NCBI RefSeq assembly: GCF_900091475.1
Contig: NZ_FMIB01000002.1
Span: forward strand, 62,001 to 126,000
DNA from: Micromonospora chersina
GTDB taxonomy: Bacteria; Actinomycetota; Actinomycetes; Mycobacteriales; Micromonosporaceae
DNA: 64,000 nt
Direction of reading: 5' to 3'
The notes beneath the pieces were generated by a model, which was not told where the DNA came from, did no database searches, and saw only the letters and a list, made by a program, of their open reading frames with translations. Made by a program: the position numbers and the translations under genes. Positions 9,308 to 24,300 of this stretch are shown piece after piece. The first letter of the stretch is position 1. Each line of letters begins with the position of its first letter.

Positions 9308-12300
9308 TTCCCATGTCGTACGCCCAGCGGCGGCTCTGGTTCCAGTGGCAGGTCGAGGGGCCGAGCGGCACCTACAACAGCCCGACGATCGTGCGGCTGG
9401 CCGGCCGGCTCGACCCGGCCGCGCTCGACACCGCACTGCGCGACGTCATCGGGCGCCACGAGCCGCTGCGCACCGTCTTCCCGGCGACCGGCGGCGAACC
9501 CGCCCAGCGGGTGCTCGACCCGGACGAGCTGACCTGGGAACTCACCCGGGTCCGGGTGACGCCCGCCGCCGCCGCGCCGCCGGTGCCGCTGGTCGCCTTC
9601 GCCGAACTGCCCTGGGACCGGCCGACCCCCGAACTGCCCGCCGTCGCCCCCGCCACCGACCTGCCCGGCGCCGAGATCACCGCCGCCGAGTTGCCCGCCA
9701 CCGTCGCCCGGGTCGCCGCGTACGCCTTCGACCTGGCCACCGAGATCCCCGTCCGGGCGTGGCTGTTCACCGTCCAGCCCGACGAGCACGTCCTCGTCGT
9801 GGTGGTGCACCACATCGCCACCGACGGCTGGTCCGGTGAGCCGTTCGCCCGCGACCTCGCCGCCGCGTACGCGGCCCGCGCCGCAGGGCGGGCGCCGGAG
9901 TGGACGCCCCTGCCGGTCCGGTACGCCGACTACGCCCTCTGGCAGCGGGACCTGCTCGGCGCCGCCGACGACCCGGACAGCCGGCTGTCCACCCAGCTCG
10001 CCTGGTGGCGGGAGGCGCTGGCCGGCGCCCCCGAGGAACTGCCGCTGCCCACCGACCGGCCCCGCCCGGTCGAGCCCTCGTACCGCGGCCACACCCGGGG
10101 GCTGAGCCTCCCCGCCGACGTGCACCGGCGGCTCGCCGCGCTCGCCCGGCGGCGCCGGGCCACCCTGCCGATGCTCTACCAGGCCGCCACGGCCGTCACC
10201 CTGTCCCGGCTGGGCGCCGGCACCGACCTGCCGATCGGCACGCCCGTCGCCGGCCGCGCCGACGAGGCCCTGAACGACCTCGTCGGCTTCTTCGTCAACA
10301 CGCTCGTCGTCCGGGCCGACCTCACCGGCGACCCGACCTTCGCCGAGGTCCTCGACCGGGTACGCGGCGCCGCCGTGCGCGCCCTCGCCCACTCCGACGT
10401 GCCGTTCGACCGGCTGGTCGAGGAGTTCGCCCCGGCCCGGGTGCTCGGCCGGCACCCGCTCTTCCAGGTGGTCGTCGCCCCGCTCGACACGGGCGCCACC
10501 CTCGACCTCGACGGGGTACGCGCCGACGCCCTCACCGTCGGCCGCCCGACCGCCCGGTTCGACCTGGAGGCCACGCTCGGCGAGACGTACGACGGGCAGG
10601 GCCGGCCGGCCGGTGTCCGCGGCGTGGTCACGGCGGCCGCCGACCTGTTCGACCCGGCGACCGTCGCCCGGCTCACCGCCTGCCTGGGCCGGGTGCTCAC
10701 CGCCATGGCCGACGACCCGGACGCCCGGGTCTCCGCCGTCGACCTGCTCGACGCGGCCGAGCGGCGGCAGGTCCTGGTCGACTGGAATGACACGGCGGTG
10801 CCGGTGGCGGACGTGTCGGTGCCCGAGGCGTTCGCCGCGCGGGTGGCCGCCGACCCGGACGCGATCGCCGTGGTGTCCGGCGAGGTGTCGCTGTCCTTCG
10901 CCGAGTTGGATGCCCGGGCCGAGCGGCTGGCGCGCCGGCTCGTGGCGGCGGGCGTGGGTCCTGAGTCGGCGGTGGCCGTGGTGCTGGAGCGTTCCGCTGA
11001 GCTGCTGGTGGCGCTCCTGGCGGTCCTGAAGGCCGGTGGGGCCTATCTGCCGTTGGACGTGGCGTGGCCGCTCGCGCGGATGCGGACGGTGGCCGCCGAC
11101 GCGGGGGCGCGGGTGGTGGTGCTGCATGAGGCGACGGCGGGGCACGAGTTCGTGACCGGCGCCGAGGGGCTGACGCTGCTGCGGGTGGATCTGGCCGGCT
11201 CGCCTGACGCCGTCGCGGAACTTCCGGCGGCGGTGTCGCCGTCGTCGGTGGCGTACCTGATGTACACGTCGGGCTCGACCGGTGTGCCGAAGGGCGTGGT
11301 GACGACCCACCGGGACGTGGTGCGCCTGGCGCGGGACCGGTGCTGGGGCGAGACGCCCCGCGTCCTGTTCCACGCGCCGCACGCGTTCGACGCGTCGACG
11401 TATGAGATCTGGGTGCCGCTGCTGTCCGGCGGGGCCGTGGTCGTCGCCCCTGCGGGGGTGCCGGACGTGGCGGCGATCCGTGCTCTGGTGACCGGCCACG
11501 ACCTGACCCACGTCCACGTGACGGCGGGCCTGCTGCGGGTGCTGGCCGACCGCGACCCGGCCTGCTTCGCCGGGCTGCGCGAGGTGCTCACCGGCGGTGA
11601 CGTGGTGCCCGCGCAGGCGGTGCGCCGGGTTCTGGACGCGAACCCTGGCCTGCGGGTGCGGCAGCTCTACGGGCCCACGGAGATCACCCTCTGCGCCACG
11701 CAGCACGAGGTCACCGATCCCGCCCAGGTCGGCGATGTCCTGCCGATCGGCCGGCCCCTGGACAACACCCGCGTGTACGTCCTGGACGACCGGCTCCAGC
11801 CGGTCCCGGTCGGCGTCCCGGGCGAGCTGTACGTGTCCGGGGCCGGTGTGGCCCGGGGCTACCTGGGCCGCGCCGCCCTGACCGCCGAACGCTTCGTGGC
11901 CGACCCGTTCGACGGCGGCCGGATGTACCGCACGGGCGACCGGGTGAAGTGGAACGCCGACGGGCGGCTCGTCTTCGCCGGGCGCACCGACGACCAGGTG
12001 AAGATCCGCGGCTACCGGGTCGAGCCCGGTGAGGTCGAGGCGGTGCTGGCCGCCCACCCGGCGGTGGCGCAGGCGGCCGTGCTGGTCCGCGAGGACAGCC
12101 CCGGGGACAAGCGCCTGGTCGCCTACCTGGTGCCCGCCGAGGCCGGACAGCCCGTCACCGACACCGTGCGGCAGCACACCGCCGAGCGGCTGCCCGGGTA
12201 CCTCGTGCCCTCCGCGTTCGTGGAGCTGGACACCCTGCCGCTGACCGGCAACGGGAAACTCGACAGGGCCGCCCTGCCGGCGCCGCAGACTGTCGCCACG

Positions 12301-15300
12301 AGGGCGGGGCGGGCCCCCGCCGACGCGCGGGAGGAACTGCTCTGCGCGGCGTTCGCCGAGGTGCTCGGCCTGCCCGCCGTCGGCGTGGACGACGACTTCT
12401 TCGCCCTGGGCGGGCACTCCCTGCTGGCCGTGTCCCTGGTGGAGCACCTGCGCCGGCGTGGGGTGGCGGTGTCCGTGCGTACCCTCTTCGTCAGCCCCAC
12501 GCCGGCCGCGCTCGCCGCCGTCGCCGGCCCCGAGGCGGTGGCCGTGCCGCCGAACCTCATCCCGGCCGGCGCCACCGCGCTCACCCCGGAACTGCTGCCC
12601 CTTGTCGACCTCACAGCGGCCGAGGTCGACGCCGTGGTGGCCACCGTGCCGGGCGGCGCGGCAAACGTGGCAGACGTCTACCCGCTCACCCCGCTCCAGG
12701 AGGGCATCCTCTTCCACCACCGGATGGCCGACCAGGGCGGCACCGACGTCTACGCCATGCCCTTCGTGCTCCGCGCCGACACCCGGCAGCGGGTCGACGA
12801 GTTCCTCGACGCGCTGCGTCGGGTCGTCGACAGGCACGACGTCTACCGCACCGCGATCGTCTGGGAGAACCTGCGCGAGCCCGTCCAGGTCGTGTGGCGC
12901 CGCGCCGACCTGCCGGTCACCGAGGTGACCCTGGAACCCGGCGGCGACCCCGTCGACCAGCTTCGCGCCGCCGCCGGCGGCTGGCTGGAGCTGCACCGCG
13001 CACCGCTGATCGGCGCGCACGTCGCCGCGGACCCGTCCGGCGACGGCTGGCTCGTGCTGCTGCGCATGCACCACCTCGTGCAGGACCACACCTCCCTGGA
13101 GGTGGTGCTCGACGAGATCCGCACCCTCCTGGCCGACCGCGCCGACCGCGCCGACCGGCTGCCCGCGCCGCTGCCGTTCCGCGAGTTCGTCGCCCACTCC
13201 CGGCACGGCGTGCCCGAGACGGCGCACCGGGAGTTCTTCGCCGGGCTCCTCGGCGACGTCACCGAGACCACCGCCCCCTACGGCCTGCTGGACGTGCACG
13301 GGGACGGCACCGACGCCGCGCAGGCGCAGCTCGCCGTGACCGACGACCTCGCCGGGCGGATCCGCACCCTGGCCCGGACGCTCGGCGTCAGCCCCGCGAC
13401 GCTGTTCCACCTGGCCTGGGCGCGGGTGGTGGCCGCGGTGTCCGGCCGCGACGACGTCGTCTTCGGCACCATGCTGCTCGGCCGGCTGTTCGCCGGCCCC
13501 GGCGCCGACCGGGCCCCCGGCCTGTTCATGAACATGCTGCCCGTCCGCGCCCGGCTCGCCGGCCGGACCGTCCGCGACGCGCTGGGGGAGATGCGCCGGC
13601 AACTCGCCGACCTGCTCACCCACGAGCACGCGCCGCTGGTCCTCGCCCAGCAGGCCAGCGCCCTGCCCGGCGGCAGCCCGCTGTTCACGTCGATCTTCAA
13701 CTACCGGCACAACCAGGTCGACGTCCGACGCTCCGGCACCGGCATCGACGGGGTCGACGCGCTGCTCACCAAGGAACCCACCAACTATCCCCTCGACGTG
13801 TCGGTCAACCAGGGCCCGGACGGCTTCGAGGTGATCGTCGAGGCCACCGCCCCCGCCGACCCGGCCGAGGTCTGCCGGCTCCTGGTCACCTGCCTGGCCA
13901 ACCTTGTCGCCGCCCTCGAACACGCCCCGGACACCCCCATCGCCGCGGTCGACCCGCTCGGCCCCGCGCAGCTCGACCGCATCCTGCGCGAGTGGAACGC
14001 CACCGCCGTGCCGGTGCCGGACGGCCTCGTGCCCGCGCTGTTCAGCGCCCAGGCCACCCGCACACCGGACGCGGTCGCGCTGGTCGGCGGCGAGGTCGAG
14101 TGGACCTACCGGGAGGTCGAGGAACGCGCGAACCGGCTGGCCCGGCACCTGGTCGCCGCCGGCGTCGGCCCGGAGTCCGTGGTCGCGCTCATGCTGGAAC
14201 GCTCCCCGCAGCTGCTCGTGGCGATCCTCGGTGTGCTCAAGGCCGGCGGCGCGTACCTGCCCGTCGACCCGGACCAGCCGCGCGAACGCGTCGGCCACGT
14301 GCTGTCCGACGCCCGGCCCGTGGCCGTCCTCGCCCAACTCCGCACCGCCCCGTGGGTGCCGCTCGACGTGGCGACCGTCGTCGTCGTGGACGCCCCGCCG
14401 ACCGTGGCCACGCTGGCCGCGCTCGACCCGACCCCGCTCACCGACGCGGACCGGTCGGCGCCGCTGTTGCCGGGTCATCCGGCGTATGTGATCTACACGT
14501 CGGGGTCGACGGGTCGGCCGAAGGGTGTGGTGGTCTCGCACGCCGGGTTCGTGAACCTGTCGGCCAGTCATGGCCGGTTCGGGGTGGGCCCCGGTGCGCG
14601 GGTGGCGCAGTTCGCGTCGGTGGGTTTCGACATGTTCTGCGAGGAGTGGCTCCTCGCTCTGTGTTCGGGTGCGGCGCTGGTCACGGTGCCGCCGGAGCGG
14701 CGGCTCGGCGCGGATTTCGCGGCGTTTCTGAACGAGCAGGGGGTCACCCACGCGACCCTGCCGCCGGCGGTGGTGGCGACCATCCCGGACGGCGCCCTGG
14801 ATCGGTCGTTCGTCCTCGATGTGGGTGGTGACGCGTGCCCGCCGGAGTTGGTGGCCCGGTGGACGGCCGAGGGTCGGGTGATGTTCAACAGTTACGGCCC
14901 GACCGAGACGACGGTGAACGCGGCCGTGTGGCGGTGCCGGGCGGATCTTCCCGGTGGCGCGGTGCCGATCGGCTCCCCGATCGCGAACACCCGCGCCTAC
15001 GTCCTGGACGACGCCCTGAACCCGGTCCCGCCCGGCGTCATCGGTGAGCTGTACGTCTCCGGTTCCGGGCTCGCCCGTGGCTATCTGGGTCGGGCGGGGT
15101 TGACGGGGGAGCGGTTCGTGGCCTGCCCGTTCGAGCCCGGTGCGCGGATGTACCGCACGGGTGACCGGGTGCGGTGGACGGCCGACGGGGAACTGGTGTT
15201 CGCGGGTCGGGCGGACGACCAGGTGAAGATCCGCGGGTTCCGCATCGAGCCCGGCGAGGTCGAGGCCGTGCTTGCCGAACACCCCGACGTCGCCCAGGTC

Positions 15301-18300
15301 GCCGTGATCGCCCGCGAGGACAGCCCCGGCGACATCCGGCTCGTCGCATACGTCGTACCCGCCGACGGGGCCGAGCGGGACGGGCTGGCCGAGACGCTGC
15401 GGGGGCACGCCGCCGGGCGGCTGCCCGCGTACATGGTGCCCGCCGCCGTGGTGCTCCTCGACGCGTTCCCGCTCACCGTCAACGCCAAGCTCGACCGGAA
15501 GGCGCTGCCCGCCCCCCGGTACGCCGCCGGCGCCGGCCGGGCACCCACAAGCGCCCGCGAGGAACTGCTCTGCGACGCGTTCGCCGAGGTCCTCGGCGTC
15601 GACCGGGTCGGCGTCGACGACGACTTCTTCGCCCTCGGCGGGCACAGCCTGCTCGCCGTCTCCCTCGTCGAGCGGCTGCGGCAGCGCGGCGTCACCGTCT
15701 CCGTCCGCGCCCTGTTCACCACCCCCACCCCGGCCGGGCTGGCCGCCGCCGCCGGTCCCGGGACGGTGGCCGTGCCGCCGAACCTCATCCCCGACGGCGC
15801 CACCGCCCTCACCCCGGCCATGCTGCCGCTCGTCGACCTCACCGAGGCCGAGGTCGCCACGATCGTGGCCGCCGTGCCCGGCGGGGCCGGCAACGTGGCC
15901 GACGTCTACCCGCTCGCCCCGCTCCAGGAGGGGCTGTTCTTCCACCACCTCATGGCCGACCGGGACGGCACCGACGTCTACGTCACGCCCACCGTGCTGC
16001 GCTGCGACAGCCGCGAGCGGCTCGACGCCTTCCTGGCCGCCCTCCAGCAGGTGGTCGACCGCAACGACGTCTACCGCACCGCGATCGTCCACGAGGGGCT
16101 GCGCGAGGCCGTCCAGGTCGTCGTCCGCCACGCCGACCTGCCCGTCCACGAGGTCACCGTCGACCCCGCCGACCCGGTCCAGGCGCTGCTCGCCGCGGCC
16201 GGCGGCTGGATGGAACTGCGCCGCGCGCCGCTTGTCGACGCGTACGTGGCCGCCGAACCCGGCGGCGACGGCTGGCTCGTGCTGGTCCGCATCCACCACC
16301 TCGTGCAGGACCACACCGCCCTCGAGGTGCTGCTGCACGAACTGCACGCCTACCTGGAGGGGCGCGGCGACACGCTGCCCGCCCCGGTGCCGTTCCGCGA
16401 GTTCGTCGCCCAGGCCCGGCTCGGCGTGTCCCGCGCCGCGCACGAGCGCTGGTTCGCCGACCTGCTCGGCGACGTCACCGAGACCACCGCCCCGTACGGG
16501 CTGCTCGACGTGCACGGCGACGGCGCCGCGTACGTCCAGGGGCGGCGCACCGTCGAACCGGCGCTCGCCGCCCGGGTCCGCGACCTGGCCCGTACCCTCG
16601 GGGTCAGCCCCGCCACCCTGTTCCACCTGGTGTGGGCGCGGGTCCTCGGGGTCCTCGCCGGCCGCGACGACGTGGTCTTCGGCACCGTCCTGTTCGGCCG
16701 GATGAACGCGGGGGCCGGCGCCGACCGGGTCTCCGGCCTGTTCATCAACACCCTGCCGGTGCGGGTCGGCCTGCGCGGCACCGTCGGCGGCGCCCTGGCG
16801 GCGCTGCGGGACCAGCTCGCCGACCTGCTGGTGCACGAGCACGCCCCGCTCGCCGTCGCCCAGGCGGCCAGCGGCGTGCCCGGCGGCAGCCCGCTGTTCA
16901 CGTCGATCTTCAACTACCGGCACAACCAGGTCAGCGCCGAGGAGGCCGGCGCCGCCCTGCCCGGCATCACGGTGGTCTCCGCCCGCGACCTCACCAACTA
17001 CCCGGTCACCGTCGCCGTGGACGACGACGGGACCGGCTTCGACCTGGTCGTCGAGGGGCCCGTCGACGCCGACGGGGTGTGCGCGCTGCTGCGGACCGCC
17101 CTGGCCGGGATCGTCGCCGCGCTGACCGACCGACCGGACACCCCGCTGGACGCCGTCGACGTCCTCGACGCCGACGAGCGCGCCCGGCTGCTCACCGCCT
17201 GGAACCCGGCCCCCGTGCCGGTGGCGGACCGCACCCTGCCGGACCTCTTCGACGCGCAGGCGGCCCGGGCTCCGGAGGCGGTCGCGCTCACCTTCGACGG
17301 CCGGCACCTCACCTACGCCGAGGTCGCCGAACGGGCCAACCGGCTGGCGCGGCTGCTCGTCGCGCGCGGCATCGGGCCCGAGGACCTGGTCGGCGTGCTC
17401 ATGGACCGCACCCCCGACCTCGTGGTGGCGTTGCTGGCCGTGCTCAAGGCCGGCGCCGGCTACCTGCCCGTCGACCCGGCGTACCCGGCCGAGCGGATCG
17501 GCTTCGTGCTCGCCGACGCCGGCGCGGTCTGCGCGGTCACCACCGCGGCCTCCGCCGCGGCAGTGCCGGCGGGCGTGCCGCCGCTGGTCCTCGACGACCC
17601 CGCGGTACGCGAGACCCTCGCCGGCCTGCCCGGCACGCCGGTCACCGACGCCGACCGGACCGCGCCGCTGCGCTCCGGGCACCCCGCGTACGTGATCTAC
17701 ACGTCCGGCTCCACCGGCGCCCCGAAGGGCGTGCTCATCCCGCACCGCGACGTGGTGGCGCTGTTCGCCGCGACGGAGGGGCTGTTCGGATTCGGGGCGG
17801 ACGACGTGTGGTCCTGGTTCCACTCGTTCGCGTTCGACTTCTCGGTCTGGGAGATCTGGGGTTCCCTGCTGCACGGCGGCCGGGTCGTCGTGGTGCCGTA
17901 CGCCGTCTCCCGCTCCCCGCAGGAGTTCGCCGACCTGCTGGTCCGCGAGCGGGTCACCATGCTCAGCCAGACCCCGTCCGCCTTCTACCAGCTCATGGAC
18001 TCCGACGTGCTCCGCGACGGGGCGCTGCGCGCGGTCGTCTTCGGCGGTGAGGCCCTGGAGCCGGCCCGGCTGGCGGACTGGTGGGCGCGGCACGGGGAGT
18101 CCGGGCCGCGGCTGGTCAACATGTACGGCATCACGGAAACCACCGTGCACGTCACCTACCAGGCCCTCGAACCGGCCGACGCGGACGCCGGCAGCGTGAT
18201 CGGCCGGGGCCTGCCCGGCCTGTCGGTGTACGTCCTCGACGAGCGCCTCCGGCCGGTGCCGGCCGGCGTGGCCGGCGAGGTCTACGTGGCCGGCGCCCAG

Positions 18301-21300
18301 CTCGCCCGCGGCTACGTGGGTCGCGCCGCCCTGACCGGGGAACGCTTCGTGGCCTGCCCGTTCGGCGCGCCGGGCGGCCGGATGTACCGCACCGGCGACC
18401 GCGCGAGGTGGACGACCGACGGGCGGCTGGTCTTCGCCGGCCGCGCCGACGACCAGGTCAAGGTGCGCGGCTTCCGCATCGAGCCGGGCGAGATCCAGGC
18501 CGTCCTCGCCGACCACCCGGCCGTCGGGCAGGCCGCAGTGGTGGCCCGGCAGGACACCGGCGACACCCGCCTCGTCGGCTACCTGGTGCCCGCCGAGGGC
18601 GCCGCCACCGACGGGCTCGCCGAGGCGGTCCGCGGCTTCGCCGCCGAGCGGCTGCCCGCGTACATGGTGCCGGCCGCCCTCGTGCTGCTCGACGCGCTGC
18701 CGCTGACCGTCAACGGCAAGCTCGACCGCCGCGCCCTGCCCGCACCCGAGTACACCGCCGCCACCACCGGCCGCGCACCCGCCACCCCCGCCGAGGAGCT
18801 GCTCTGCGCCGCATTCGCCGAGGTGCTGGGCCTGGACCGGGTCGGCGTGGACGACGACTTCTTCGCCCTCGGCGGCCACTCCCTGCTCGCCATCGCGCTC
18901 GTCGAACAGCTCCGCCGGCGCGGGCTGAGCGTGCCGGTGCGCGCCCTGTTCCAGACCGCCACCCCGGCCGGCCTGGCCGCGGTGGCCGAACCGCACCGCG
19001 TGCAGGTGCCGCCGAACCTCATCCCGGACGGCGCCACCGCCCTCACCCCGGCCATGCTCCCGCTTGTCGACCTCACCGAGGCCGAGCTGGCCCGCGTCGT
19101 GGCCACCGTTCCGGGCGGCGCCGCCAACATCGCCGACGTCTACCCCCTGGCCCCGCTCCAGGAGGGCATCTTCTTCCACCACCTGATGGACGACGACACC
19201 GACGTCTACGCCCTGCCGTACGTGCTGCACCTCGACACCCGCGACCGCCTCGACGCCTTCCTGGCCGCGCTGCGCCACCTGGTGGCCCGCAACGACATCT
19301 ACCGCACGAGCGTCGTCTGGGACGGGCTGCGCGAACCGGTCCAGGTGGTGTGGCGCCACGCCGACCTGCCCGTCGAGGAGGCCACCCTCGACCCGGCCGC
19401 CGACCCGGTCGAGGCGCTGCTCGCCGCCGCCGGCACCCGGATCGACCTCGGCGCCGCCCCGCTGATGCGCGCCCACGTGGCCGCCGCCCCCGACGGCGGC
19501 TGGCTGCTGCTCCTGCGTATCCACCACCTCGTCCAGGACCACACCACCTTCGACGTGGTCCTCGATGAGCTGCGCGCCGTTCTCACCGGCCGCGCCGAGG
19601 AACTGCCGCCGCCGCTGCCGTACCGCGAGTTCGTCGCGCGGGCCCGGCTCGGGGTCTCCGACGAGGAGCACGAGCGGTACTTCGCCGACCTGCTCGGCGA
19701 CGTCACCGAGACCACCGCCCCCTACGGCCTCACCGACACCCACCACGACGGCACCACCGCCGTCCAGGTGCAGCTCACCGCCGACCGGGCGCTCACCGCC
19801 CGGGTCCGGGACCTGGCCCGGGCGTACGCGGTCAGCCCGGCCACGATCCTCCACCTGGCCTGGGCCCGGCTGCTCGGCACGCTCGCCGGCCGCGACGACG
19901 TGGTCTTCGGCACCATCCTCTTCGGCCGGATGAACGCCGGCGCCGGCGCCGACCGGGCCCCCGGCCTGTTCATCAACACGCTGCCCGTGCGGGTACGGCT
20001 CGCCCGGCACGGCGTCGCCGACGCGCTGACCGCCCTGCGCGACCAGCTCGCCGACCTGCTCGTGCACGAGCACGCCCCCCTCGCGCTCGCCCAGCGCGCC
20101 AGCGGCGTCCCCGCCGCCGCCCCGCTGTTCACCTCGCTGTTCAACTACCGGCACAACCTGCCCACCGACGGGCACCCGGGCGCCGGCCTGGACGGGGTCA
20201 CGGCGGTCCTGCACCGGGACAACACCAACTACCCGATGGTCGTCTCCGTCGACGACGACGGCACGGACTTCGCGCTGGTCGTCGAGGCGGTCGCCCCGGC
20301 GGACCCGACCCGCGTCGGTTCGCTGCTGCTCACCTGCCTGGACAGCCTCACCGCCGCGCTGGAGCAGGCGCCGCAGACCCCGCTCGGCGCCGTGGAGGTG
20401 CTGGACGCCGCCGAGCTGCGCCAGGTGGTCGAGGAGTGGAACGCCACCGAGGCGCCGGTCACCGACGAGCCGGTGCCCGCGGCGTTCGCCCGGCGGGTGG
20501 CCGCCGACCCGGACGCCGTGGCCGTGGCCGCGGCCGGGGCCGCCGCGCTGTCGTACCGGGAACTGGACGAGCGCGCCGACCGGCTGGCCCGCCGGCTGGT
20601 CGCCGCCGGAGTCCGCCCCGAGACGCCGGTCGCGGTGGTCATGGAACGCTCCGCCGAGCTGGTCGTGGCGCTGCTGGCCGTGCTGAAGGCCGGCGGCGTC
20701 TACCTGCCGCTGGACGTCGCCTGGCCGGCGGCCCGGATGCGGGCCGTCGCCGCCGACGCGGGCGCCCGGGTGGTCCTGGTGCACGCGCCGACCGCCGGGC
20801 ACGACTTCGTCACCGCCGCCGCGGCCGAGGGCGCGACGGTCGTCGCCGCGGACACCGACGAGGACGGCCCCGGCGTGCTGCCGGCCCCGGCGCCGCCGTC
20901 GGCCGGGGCGTACCTCATGTACACGTCCGGCTCGACCGGGGTGCCGAAGGGCGTGCTCACCACCCACCGCGACGTGGTGCGCCTGGCCGCCGACAGGTGC
21001 TGGGGCGAGACGCCCCGGGTGCTGTTCCACGCGCCGCACGCCTTCGACGCCTCCTCGTACGAGATCTGGGTGCCGCTGCTCTCCGGCGGCACGGTGGTCG
21101 TCGCGCCGCCCGAGGCGGTCGACGGCCCCGCGCTGCGCGCCCTGGTCACCGGTCACTCGCTGACCCACGTGCACGTCACCGCCGGCCTGCTCCGGGTGCT
21201 CGCCGAGCAGGACCCGGCCTGCTTCGCAGGGGTCCGGGAGGTGCTCACCGGCGGCGACGTGGTCCCGGCCGGCGCGGTCCGCCGCGTCCTCGACGCCAAC

Positions 21301-24300
21301 CCGGGCGTCCGGGTCCGGCAGCTCTACGGCCCCACCGAGGTCACCCTCTGCGCCACCCAGCACGAGGTAGCCGACGCCGGCGAGGTCGGCGGCGTGCTGC
21401 CGATCGGCCGGCCGCTGGACAACACCCGCGTCTACGTCCTCGACGACGCCCTCGCCCCGGTGCCCGTCGGGATCACCGGCGAGCTGTACGTCGCCGGCGC
21501 CGGGCTGGCCCGCGGCTACGCCGGCCGGCCGGCGCTGACCGGCGAGCGGTTCGTCGCCGACCCGTTCGGCTCCGGCGGGCGCATGTACCGCACCGGCGAC
21601 CGCGTGCGGTGGGACGACGACGGCCGGCTGGTCTTCGCGGGCCGCGCCGACGACCAGGTGAAGATCCGCGGTTTCCGGGTCGAGCCCGGCGAGGTCGAGG
21701 CGGTCCTCGCCGCCCACCGGGCGGTGGCGCAGGCCGCCGTGCTGGTCCGCGAGGACACCCCCGGCGACAAGCGGCTCGTCGCCTACCTGGTGCCCGCCGA
21801 GGCCGGCGCGCCGATCGCCGACACCGTGCGGGAGTACGCCGCCGAGCGGCTGCCCGCCTACCTCGTGCCGGCCGCGTTCGTGACCCTCGACGCGCTGCCG
21901 CTGACCGTCAACGGCAAGCTCGACCGGGCCGCCCTGCCCGCCCCCGACCTGGCCGGCGGCGGCACCGGCCGGGCCCCGGCCACCGTCCACGAACAGCTGC
22001 TCTGCGAGATCTTCGCCGAGGTGCTGGGCCGGACCGCGGTCGGCGTGGACGACGACTTCTTCGCCCTCGGCGGGCACTCGCTGCTCGCCACCCGCCTGGT
22101 CAGCCGGGTCCGCGCGGTCTTCGAGGTGGAGGTCACCGTCCGGACCCTCTTCGAGGCGCCCACCCCCGCCGCGCTCGCCGCCCGGCTGGCCGGCGCCGAC
22201 CGGGGCCGGGCCGCGCTCACCCGAGGGGTACGCCCCGAGCGCGTCCCGCTCTCCTTCGCCCAGCGCCGGCTGTGGTTCCTGGCCCAGCTCGACAGGGCCG
22301 CCGCCACCTATCACATCCCGGTGGCGCTGCGCCTCACCGGCGACCTGGACCGGGCCGCCCTCGACGCGGCGGTACGTGACGTCCTCGACCGGCACGAGGT
22401 GCTGCGGACCGTCTACCCGGTCGCCGACGGCGAGCCGTACCAGCGGGTGCTGCCCGTGGCGGAGGCCGGCGTGCGGCTCGACCTCGTGGAGGTGGCCGCC
22501 GACCGGGTCGCCGGCGCGGTGGCCGAGGTCGCGTCGCGCCCCTTCGACCTGGCCGTGCAGGCGCCGCTGCGGGCGACGCTGCTGGCCGTCGCGCCCGACG
22601 AGCACGTGCTGGTGCTGGTCGTGCACCACATCGCCGGCGACGGCTGGTCGATGGGCCCGCTCGCCCGTGACCTGTCCGCCGCGTACGCGGCCCGGCACGC
22701 CGGCCGGGCTCCCGAGTGGACCCCGCTGCCCGTCCAGTACGCCGACTACGCCCTCTGGCAGCGCGACCTGCTCGGCGCCGAGGACGACCCGGACAGCCTC
22801 ATCGCCCGGCAGGTCGCCCACTGGCGCACGGCCCTCGCCGGTGCGCCGGAGGAACTGGCCCTGCCCACCGACCGGCCCCGCCCGGCCGAACCGAGCCATC
22901 GCGGCCACCCGGTCGACGTGACAGTCCCCGCCGACCTGCACCGCGACCTCGTGGCGCTGGCCCGCGCGTCCGGGGTGACCCTCTTCATGACCGTGCAGAC
23001 CGCCCTGGCCGTGGTGCTGTCCCGGCTCGGCGCCGGCAACGACCTGCCCATCGGCGCGGCCGTCGCGGGCCGTACCGACCAGGGCCTCGACGACCTCGTC
23101 GGGTTCTTCGTGAACACCCTCGTCATGCGCACCGACCTGGCCGGCGACCCGACCGTCGCGGAGGCCCTGGCCCGGGTCCGCGACACGGCCCTGGACGCCT
23201 TCGCCCACCAGGACGTGCCGTTCGAGAAGCTGGTGGAGGAGCTGGCCCCGGCCCGCTCGCTGGCCCGGCACCCGCTGTTCCAGGTCCTGCTCACCCTCCA
23301 GAACACCACAGGCGACGGCGCCGGGCCGGCCCTGGACCTGCCCGGCGTGCGCGCCACCCCGCTCACCACCGGCGACGTGCCGGCCAAGGTGGACCTCGAC
23401 CTCAGCATGAGCGAGGCGCTCGGCCCGGACGGGACGCCGGCCGGGATGACCGGCACCCTGCTCGCCGCCGCCGACCTCTTCGACCGGTCCACCGCCGAGC
23501 GCATCGCCGACCGGCTGGTCCGGGTCCTGCGGACCATGGCCGCCGCCCCCGACACCCGGATCTCCGCCGTCGACCTGCTCGACCCGGCCGAACGGCAGCG
23601 GCTGCTGGTCGACTGGAACGACACGGCCGTGCCGGTGGCGGACGTGTCGGTGCCCGAGGCGTTCGCCGCCCGGGTGGCGGCCGACCCGCACGGGCTGGCC
23701 GTGGCCTCGGGCGATGGATCCCTGTCCTACCGGGAGCTGGACGCCCGCGCCGAGCGCCTCGCGCGTCGCCTGGTCGCGGCGGGAGTGGGCCCGGAGTCGT
23801 CGGTGGCCGTGGTGCTGGAGCGGTCCGCCGACCTGCTGGTGGCGCTGCTGGCGGTCCTGAAGGCCGGCGCGGCCTACCTGCCGCTGGACACCGCCTGGCC
23901 CGTCGCCCGGATGCGGACGGTCGCCGCCGACGCGGGCGCCCGCGTGGTGCTGGTCCACGAGGCGACGGCCGGGCACGAGTTCGTGACCGGCGCCGACGGG
24001 CTGACACCGCTGCACGTCGACCGGTCGGGGGCGGTGGAGGTCGACAGCGTCGACGGGCCGGTGTCGCCGTCGGCGGCGGCGTACCTCATGTACACGTCGG
24101 GTTCCACGGGCGTGCCGAAGGGCGTGGTCACCACCCACCGCGACGTGGTGCGCCTCGCGCGGGACCGCTGCTGGGGCGAGACGCCGCGGGTGCTGTTCCA
24201 CGCGCCGCACGCCTTCGACGCCTCCGACTACGAGATCTGGGTGCCGCTGCTGTCCGGCGGGACCGTGGTCGTGGCGCCGCCGGAGTCGATCGACGGGGCC

